From: Mesorhizobium loti
Lineage (GTDB): Bacteria; Pseudomonadota; Alphaproteobacteria; Rhizobiales; Rhizobiaceae
Reading direction: 5' to 3'
DNA: 64,000 nucleotides
Assembly: GCA_002356515.1 (NCBI GenBank)
Contig: AP017608.1
Location: 16,492-80,491, forward strand
Part shown: positions 58,209 through 64,000 of the stretch, piece by piece
How positions within the stretch are numbered: the stretch's first letter is position 1
Layout of the letters: each line of letters begins with the position of its first letter
Translations under genes and position numbers: made by a program
The notes under the pieces: generated by a model
Database searches by the model: none
What the model saw: only the letters and a program-made list of their open reading frames with translations
What the model was told of the DNA's origin: nothing

Positions 58209-61145
58209 ATGTTGTCAAAAGGTTCTGACTGGCTGCGGTGGGAGCCGCATATCCATGCACCGGGTACTGTGCTGGAGGATCGCTACCCTGCAGACGGGTG
58301 GGAAGCCTACATCACAGCGCTCGAAAATGCCTCACCGGCAATGCGGGCAATCGGCATTACGGACTATTGCGTTACCTCGTCGTACGAGCGCGTCAAAGCG
58401 GCAAAAGACGAGGGCCGCCTGAAGCAGTGCGAGTTCCTGTTTCCCAACGTTGAACTCAGGTTGGAGATGGGCACCGTAAAAGGCCATTTCGTGAATATCC
58501 ATCTTTTGGCCAAGCCGGAAGATCCCACGCACGTTGAAGAGCTGAACCGATTTCTTCGGCACCTCAAGTTTTCGACCGCCGAAGACGCATTTTGCTGTTC
58601 GCCAGAAGACCTGATCAGGCTGGGCAAGCGGACGGATCGAACAATTACCGACGACAAAGCGGCGTTGCGTCTCGGTGTGACGCAGTTCAAGGTTTCTCGG
58701 AGCGCGCTCCAAGATGCGTTCAGGAGCATGGAGTGGGCAAGGAACAACATTATTATTGCCGTGTCGGGCAACGCCGATGGAACCTCCGGCGTCCGGGACG
58801 GGGCAGACCGCGTGGTCAGGGAAGAGATCGAAAAGATCGCCCATCTGATCTTTGCCAGCAGCACCAAACAGCGAGATTTCTGGCTCGGCCAAGGTCCAGT
58901 AGCGACTCCGCAGGAGATCCTTGAGAGTTACGGTGGCCTGAAACCTTGCCTGTGGGGAAGCGACGCCCATGAGCTATCCTTGGTCGGAAAGCCCGCCGAG
59001 GACAGGCTGTGCTGGATCAAAGGCCAAGCGAGTTTCGATGGCCTTCGACAGGCCTGCATCGATCCCGAGCGCGCCTACGTAGGCCCGACGCCACCAAGCT
59101 GGTCGTCAGAGTCACAGACGATCGACCACATCAGGATCCATGGAGCACCTTGGGTGCGGACGCCTGACATCGGGCTAAATCCGGGACTGGTGACAATCAT
59201 AGGTGCGAGGGGTTCAGGAAAAACCGCCTTGGCCGACATCATCGCCGCCGGCTGTGACGCCTATTCTGAGGATATTGACCGCCCTTCCTTCCTGGAACGT
59301 GCACAAGAGCACCTGTCAGGGGCCGAGGTGTCCGTGAAGTGGCTGAGCGGAGAAACGTCAGACGCGAAGGATCTGGAACGTCCAGGTGCCGACCGGGACA
59401 CCTTCCCACGTGTTCGCTATCTCTCCCAGCAGTTTGTCGATCGGCTCTGCTCGCCGGAAGGCATGCCCCAAATGATCCAGGAGATCGAACGGGTCATTTT
59501 CGAAGCTCACACGGATCGGGACGGAACGATCAACTTCCATGAGTTGCTGGAACTTCGCGCCCAGGGGCATCGGGAGGCCCGCTTGCGCGAAGAAACCGCC
59601 ATGAACAACATTTCCGAGCTGATCGCGGCGGAGCGGGAAAAAATTACCGCCGTAAGTGGCCTGACGAAACAGATTGCCGAGAAGGATGCGTTGATCAAGG
59701 GGTATGAGAAGGATCGCGGCATTCTTGTTCCCTCCACAACGAGCACGGTCGTCGCCCAACGGCTGCAGGATCTCCTGGCGGCCGCAGATACGGTACGGGG
59801 ATATCTCAGGCATTACGCCAAGCAGCAGGCAGGCCTTGAGAACCTCCAGAGCGACGTTGTGGATCAACGGCAGAACCGTGCTCCGCAAGCCCTTCGGGAT
59901 TTGAGGGTCGCCCATGCCGCCAGCAAACTGGACGACTCTGACTGGGAGCGCTTCATGCTCAGCTTTACCGGGGATGTCGACGGGGCCATTAAAGCCAAGG
60001 CTGCGATGTCCAACACGGCGGTCGCCCGTTGGAAAGGCGCCGTACCCAGCCTGTTGGAAAACGGGAGTTTTGTGGTCGATGGCGCTGAACTGACCAAGCT
60101 TTCGCTGGCGGTGTTGGAGGCAGAGATCGAGCGTGTGCAGAAGCTTGTCGCGGCCGACCGACAGACAGCCGAGAAACTTGCCATCAATGCCAAGCGCATC
60201 ACGGAAGAGACGGCGAAACTTGCCGTCCTCAAGGAAAAGCTGACCGATAGCGAAGGGGCTGGGGCGCGCCGGTTGCAGCTGATCGAGGATCGCAAGGACG
60301 GCTACAAAAGGGTGTTCACGGCCATTTTGGCCGAAGAGACCGTCCTGAAGGATCTCTATGCCCCATTGATGGTGAGGCTGGCCACGCAGGGTGGAACCTT
60401 GGCGAAATTGTCGTTCACCGTGTCACGCGTTGCTGACGTCAAGGCGTGGGCGGACAAGGCGGAGAAGGAATTGTTTGACCTGCGAACAGGGCCGTTCCGG
60501 GGAACCGGCAAACTCCTGAAATATGCAAACGAAGAGCTCAAAAAAGCATGGGAAACGGGCGACGTCGAGGCCATTGCGGCAGCAATGGAAGCGTTTCGTG
60601 AAAAGCATCAGGAGGAGTTGCTTGAACCTGCGCCCGATCGGACCAAGGACGCAGATGGCTTCAAAAAGTGGCTGAAACGCTTTGCACAATGGCTGTATAG
60701 CTCCGACCACATTTCGATTGAGTACGGGATCAAATATGATGGGACGGACATCAAGAAATTGTCTCCGGGCACCCGGGGCATTGTCCTGATCCTGCTCTAC
60801 CTGGCTCTGGACGACGCCGATGACAAACCTCTGGTCATCGACCAGCCCGAAGAGAACCTGGACCCCAAATCGATCTATGACGAACTGGTGCCTCTCTTCC
60901 GGGCTGCGAAGCGGAAACGTCAAGTAATCATGGTGACCCACAATGCCAATCTGGTCATCAATACGGATGCAGACCAAATCATCATTGCCAATGTTTCCGA
61001 AATGACAGGGGACGGCCTGCCGGGAATTACATACCGGTCCGGTGGACTGGACCAGGCCGATATCCGCCAAAGTGTCTGTGAGATACTGGAGGGCGGAGAG
61101 GCAGCGTTTCGAGACCGCGCCCGCAGGCTTCATATCAAGTTTTAG
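58209..61145 (+). CDS. PHP-domain/SMC-like ATPase (TrlF family)
   Basis: 978 residues from ATG 58209 (GGGGGAG upstream). The N-terminal PHP phosphoesterase domain has WEPHIHAPGT (HxH), IGITDY and WGSDAHE, the expected metal-site motifs. Walker A VTIIGARGSGKTALAD (about 335-350) follows, then a coiled-coil region (about 440-720) and the SMC/ABC-type C-terminus with LSPGTRGIVLILLYLAL (signature) and VIDQPEENLDPKSIYDEL (Walker B, D-loop), MVTHNANLV (H-loop). Such proteins are ATP-driven nucleases or DNA sensors found in defence islands. It forms a stand-alone unit behind the right umuC fragment. Confidence 0.9.
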   Translation: MLSKGSDWLRWEPHIHAPGTVLEDRYPADGWEAYITALENASPAMRAIGITDYCVTSSYERVKAAKDEGRLKQCEFLFPNVELRLEMGTVKGHFVNIHLLAKPEDPTHVEELNRFLRHLKFSTAEDAFCCSPEDLIRLGKRTDRTITDDKAALRLGVTQFKVSRSALQDAFRSMEWARNNIIIAVSGNADGTSGVRDGADRVVREEIEKIAHLIFASSTKQRDFWLGQGPVATPQEILESYGGLKPCLWGSDAHELSLVGKPAEDRLCWIKGQASFDGLRQACIDPERAYVGPTPPSWSSESQTIDHIRIHGAPWVRTPDIGLNPGLVTIIGARGSGKTALADIIAAGCDAYSEDIDRPSFLERAQEHLSGAEVSVKWLSGETSDAKDLERPGADRDTFPRVRYLSQQFVDRLCSPEGMPQMIQEIERVIFEAHTDRDGTINFHELLELRAQGHREARLREETAMNNISELIAAEREKITAVSGLTKQIAEKDALIKGYEKDRGILVPSTTSTVVAQRLQDLLAAADTVRGYLRHYAKQQAGLENLQSDVVDQRQNRAPQALRDLRVAHAASKLDDSDWERFMLSFTGDVDGAIKAKAAMSNTAVARWKGAVPSLLENGSFVVDGAELTKLSLAVLEAEIERVQKLVAADRQTAEKLAINAKRITEETAKLAVLKEKLTDSEGAGARRLQLIEDRKDGYKRVFTAILAEETVLKDLYAPLMVRLATQGGTLAKLSFTVSRVADVKAWADKAEKELFDLRTGPFRGTGKLLKYANEELKKAWETGDVEAIAAAMEAFREKHQEELLEPAPDRTKDADGFKKWLKRFAQWLYSSDHISIEYGIKYDGTDIKKLSPGTRGIVLILLYLALDDADDKPLVIDQPEENLDPKSIYDELVPLFRAAKRKRQVIMVTHNANLVINTDADQIIIANVSEMTGDGLPGITYRSGGLDQADIRQSVCEILEGGEAAFRDRARRLHIKF

Positions 61146-61187
61146 CACGATCGGCGGATTGCGACGCACGTCACTCATAAGGCACCC

Positions 61188-61268
61188 GTCGCCGGGGGCG
61201 GTCAGTCCCGCGTCCCGCCTGTGGCGGCGCTATGCTGACGCTCCTTAGGCCGCCCTGTTCAACCGGTC
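61188..61268. repeat. Right copy of the about 80-bp direct repeat
   Basis: Partner of 51432-51510. It ends in CCCTGTTCAACCGGTC, exactly where the IS66 element begins; in the left copy the sequence continues with TCGGGGTCG. Confidence 0.85.
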
Positions 61269-61348
61269 GTACGCCTACGACGAAGGCCGCCTACTGACGC
61301 GTACCTTAAGGCGTTAATGTCCGCTTAGATTAAGTGGACACTTAGCGA

Positions 61349-61852
61349 ATGAAGTATCTGGCTATGGAGCGGCCGTCGGCAGTGGAAGCGAGCACGCCTG
61401 CGGCTGTGCCGCTGCCGCCGGGTGCGGGCCGACAGCGGACGCGTCGCTCCTGGACGGTCGAGCAGAAGCTGGCGATCGTGCGTGAGGTGCAGGAGTCCGG
61501 TGATCCGGTGTCGATTGTGGCGCGGCGTCACGACATGAACGCGAACCACTTGTTCATCTGGATGAAGCAAGCCCAGCAAGGGCGATTGGGCCGAGCCAAC
61601 TCGGTGCCTGAGACCCCTCCGATCGCCTTCATTGACATGGGTGTTGTCGGTCCCAGCGTGCACGATGTAGAGCCGGAAGAGCCGGCTCCTGCGCGATCGC
61701 ACTCTGAAGTACCAGCTACGATCAGCCAAGCGGTGTCTCTCGGTGGCCGGATGGAAATCGTCGGGGCCAACGGTCGGCGTGTGATCGTCGACCGTACTGT
61801 CGACGTAAGTGTCCTGCTGCGGATCTTGCAGGGGCTGGAAATGCTGCGATGA
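61349..61852 (+). CDS. tnpA: IS66-family accessory protein TnpA
   Basis: 167 residues with the OrfA HTH region RRSWTVEQKLAIVREVQESGDPVSIVARRHDMNANHLFIWMKQ. Its end overlaps the tnpB start (ATGA at 61849), consistent with translational coupling. Needed for IS66 transposition in addition to TnpC. Confidence 0.93.
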   Translation: MKYLAMERPSAVEASTPAAVPLPPGAGRQRTRRSWTVEQKLAIVREVQESGDPVSIVARRHDMNANHLFIWMKQAQQGRLGRANSVPETPPIAFIDMGVVGPSVHDVEPEEPAPARSHSEVPATISQAVSLGGRMEIVGANGRRVIVDRTVDVSVLLRILQGLEMLR

Positions 61853-62193
61853 TCCCGACAGAAGGCGTGCGTGTGTGGTTAGCCACAGGCTACACCGACA
61901 TGAGATGTGGCTTTCCATCACTGGCGCTACGGGTGCAGGAGGTCCTCAAACATAATCCCCTTGGGGGCAACCTGTTTTGCTTCAGGGGGAAACGCGGAAA
62001 TTTGTTGAAGGTCATCTGGCATGATGGCCAAGGTGCATGTCTGTTCACAAAAAGACTCGAGCGCGGCCGCTTCATATGGCCAACAGTTGAGGGTGGAGCT
62101 GTGACAGTATCTTCTGCACAGCTGAGTTATCTCTTGTCTGGCATAGACTGGCGGAACCCTCAGGAAACGTGGCGTCCAGCTCGGGTTGGGTAG
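61849..62193 (+). CDS. tnpB: IS66-family protein TnpB
   Basis: 114 residues: GVRVWLATGYTDMRCGFPSLALRVQEVL, then GNLFCFRGKRGNLLKVIWHDGQGACLFTKRLERGRFIWP. This is the complete IS66 Orf2/TnpB (not the IS200/IS605 nuclease of the same name). Confidence 0.94.
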   Translation: MIPTEGVRVWLATGYTDMRCGFPSLALRVQEVLKHNPLGGNLFCFRGKRGNLLKVIWHDGQGACLFTKRLERGRFIWPTVEGGAVTVSSAQLSYLLSGIDWRNPQETWRPARVG

Positions 62194-62237
62194 CATTTTT
62201 TAATTGAAAATACAATGGAATGTGATTCAATCGGCGC

Positions 62238-63923
62238 ATGACTTCGAAGCCGGTTGAGCTCCCCTCGGATCTTGCCAGCGCCTACGTGGCGCTGCTGGTT
62301 GAGCGTGAGGCGTTGCAGGCTGAACGCGATGTGGCGGTCACGGATGCTGCCAGCTGGCAGGCTGAAGCCGCCAACGCGAAGGCCATGCTGTCCGACAACG
62401 AGGCGCGGATTGCGCATCTCGAGCTGCGCATCGAGAAGCTGAAACGCGAACTGTACGGGCAGCGCTCCGAGCGCACGGCGCGGCTGATCGAGCAGTTGGA
62501 ATTGGAGCTCGAAGACCTCGTCACCTCGGCGACCGAGGATGAGCTTGCCGCGCAGGCTGCGGCGGCGAAGACGCAGACGGTGCGCCCCTTCACGCGCAAG
62601 CGACCGGTGCGCAAGCCATGGCCGGATGACATCGAGCGCGAGCGCATCGTCATCGAGCCACCCAGCGCCTGCGCCTGCTGCGGCGGATCCCGGCTGTCCA
62701 AGCTGGGCGAGGATGTGACCAAGACGCTGGAAGAGATCCCGCGCCGGTTCAAGCTGATCGAGACGGTGCGCGAAAAGTTCACCTGCCGCGACTGCGAGAA
62801 GATCACCCAGCCGCCGGCGCCGTTCCATGCCACGCCGCGCGGCTTCATCGGTCCCCAACTGCTGGCGACAATCCTGTTTGACAAGTTCGGCATGCATGCT
62901 CCACTCAACCGCCAGAGCGCGCGCTTCAAGGCTGAGGGGATCGACTTGCCGGTGTCGACGCTGGCCGATCAGGTCGGCCACGGAACCTTCGCCGTCATGC
63001 CGCTCTTCCAGCTGATCGAGCGCCATGTGCTCGCGGCCGAGCGCCTTCATGGCGACGACACCACCATTCGCATCCTGGCGAAGGACAAGTGCGCGACCGG
63101 GCGCATATGGACCTATACGCGCGACGACCGTCCCTTCGCCGGGCCTGCGCCGCCGGCGGCGATCTATTACGCCTCGAGCGACCGGCGCGGCGAGCGTCCT
63201 CAGAAGCATCTGGCTGGGTACGCCGGCATCCTTCAGTGCGACTGTTACAGTGGCTTCGAGCCGCTGTTCGACCCGCAGCGGAAGGAGCAGCCGATCACGC
63301 CGGCCTTTTGCTACGCCCATGCACGGCGAGGATTCTTCGAATTGGCTGACATCGCGAAAGAGGCCCGGGATGGCAAGAAGGGCAAACCGATCTCCCCGAT
63401 CGCGCTGGAGGCGGTCAGGCGCCTCGACGCGCTGTTCGAGATCGAGCGCGCCATCAACGGCCGCAGCGCCGACGAGCGGTATGCCGTGCGGCAGGAGAAG
63501 AGCAAACCACTTCTCGACGACATGCACGCCTGGTTGCTCCGCCAGCGCGATACCCTCTCGCGCTCTTCCGAGGTCCTGAAGCCGATCAACTACATGCTCA
63601 GGCGCTGGAACGACTTCGCCCGCTTCATTGACGACGGCAGAATCTGCCTCAGCAACAACGCGGCCGAAAGAGCGCTGCGCGGTATTGCTCTGGGAAGGCG
63701 CAACTGGACCTTCGCCGGTTCCCAGCGTGGCGCCGACCGCGCCGCCGTCATGCTCACCCTCATCACCACGGCACGCCTCAACGACGTCGACCCGAAAGCC
63801 TGGCTCGCCGACATCCTTGCCCGCATTGCCGATCTTCCCGTCTCGCGTCTGCACGAACTACTGCCCTGGCAATGGAAGCTCCTGAGCCAAGCCGACAAGC
63901 CCGCCGGTCAGCAGGCCGCCTGA
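62238..63923 (+). CDS. tnpC: IS66-family transposase TnpC
   Basis: 561 residues. N-terminal coiled coil, zinc-binding cysteines (SACACCGGS, CRDCEK) and the DDE core with HGDDTTIRILA, LQCDCYSGFE and NNAAERALRGIALGRRNW. The C-terminal tnpC segment (RLNDVDPKAWLADILARIADLPVSRLHELLPWQW) is intact. Confidence 0.95.
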   Translation: MTSKPVELPSDLASAYVALLVEREALQAERDVAVTDAASWQAEAANAKAMLSDNEARIAHLELRIEKLKRELYGQRSERTARLIEQLELELEDLVTSATEDELAAQAAAAKTQTVRPFTRKRPVRKPWPDDIERERIVIEPPSACACCGGSRLSKLGEDVTKTLEEIPRRFKLIETVREKFTCRDCEKITQPPAPFHATPRGFIGPQLLATILFDKFGMHAPLNRQSARFKAEGIDLPVSTLADQVGHGTFAVMPLFQLIERHVLAAERLHGDDTTIRILAKDKCATGRIWTYTRDDRPFAGPAPPAAIYYASSDRRGERPQKHLAGYAGILQCDCYSGFEPLFDPQRKEQPITPAFCYAHARRGFFELADIAKEARDGKKGKPISPIALEAVRRLDALFEIERAINGRSADERYAVRQEKSKPLLDDMHAWLLRQRDTLSRSSEVLKPINYMLRRWNDFARFIDDGRICLSNNAAERALRGIALGRRNWTFAGSQRGADRAAVMLTLITTARLNDVDPKAWLADILARIADLPVSRLHELLPWQWKLLSQADKPAGQQAA

Positions 63924-64000
63924 CCTTCACACAACGCCATCATAGAGCCCGCCGCGCGCACGCGCATGTGCCAATCATGCGGCCTTCGCCGTATGCGTAC

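Larger units (their letters stand above)
61269..64000 (+). mobile_element. IS66-family insertion sequence, apparently complete
   Basis: 2732 bp. The left end GTACGCCTACGACGAAGGCC and the reverse complement of the right end GTACGCATACGGCGAAGGCC match at 18 of the first 20 bases and both continue with GC. Three genes in IS66 order (tnpA, tnpB, tnpC) are intact. The right end coincides with the last base of the window. IS66 elements duplicate 8 bp; the left copy would be AACCGGTC (61261-61268). Confidence 0.92.

Overview
The window reads as GC-rich DNA of an alphaproteobacterium, most likely Rhizobiales. The grounds are an ALA-synthase (hemA) gene, multi-gene ribose-type ABC operons, rhizobial-type plasmid genes (RepA, ParA, MobA/MobL relaxases, a DUF1403-like remnant) and IS481/IS66 elements. 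From about 22 kb onward it looks like plasmid or genomic-island DNA, and short, broken and duplicated genes are common. Genus and replicon (plasmid or integrated plasmid) cannot be fixed from sequence alone.

Region 1 (1-19.9 kb) is a catabolic locus. It holds the 5' part of hemA, a GntR/FadR regulator, an SDR oxidoreductase and a decayed SDR paralogue. Next come a TorT-like ABC uptake operon (binding protein, double ATPase, two permeases), hydantoinase/oxoprolinase subunits HyuA and HyuB, and a second GntR paralogue. A GSA-type aminotransferase, a split transketolase, a class III omega-aminotransferase, a broken amidase and a succinate-semialdehyde dehydrogenase complete it. A 17-bp palindrome, ACTTATAA-C-TTATAAGT, and two near copies sit before the transporter, before gntR-2 and in the divergent transketolase/aminotransferase promoter. 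They mark a candidate regulon. Oxoprolinase-like hydrolase, omega-transaminase and semialdehyde dehydrogenase together suggest a lactam or cyclic-amide route, which is inference.

Region 2 (19.9-36 kb) is accessory DNA: a DUF1403-like remnant, an AraC remnant cut by an IS481 element with CTAG target duplications, a serine recombinase, an HNH protein, ParD with a broken ParE, and further toxin-antitoxin pieces. Then comes a surface module: a prepilin, an 811-aa secreted adhesin with 16-residue beta-roll repeats and a small secreted protein. An MTase, a HEPN protein, a Fic/XRE pair, DUF2958 and small ORFs follow. The stretch from about 25.1 to 35.9 kb is bracketed by about 165-bp direct repeats that end in a tRNA gene (anticodon UCU), broken in the left copy.

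Region 3 (36-51 kb) is a mobilisable-plasmid backbone: ParA and a small partner, a TTCATGAA-palindrome array, RepA, an iteron origin with two differently spaced arrays and a DnaA box, two relaxases each with an RSF1010-like oriT core upstream, and two different VirD4-like ATPases. No mating-pair-formation genes are in the window.

Region 4 (51.4-64 kb) is a defence island: an MmeI-like DNA methyltransferase, a DEAD/DEAH helicase and a GIY-YIG nuclease in one overlapping operon, then a PHP-SMC (TrlF-like) ATPase. umuC 3' fragments lie on both sides of the three-gene operon. An outer pair of about 80-bp direct repeats encloses the whole island, and an apparently complete IS66 element ends exactly at the window edge.
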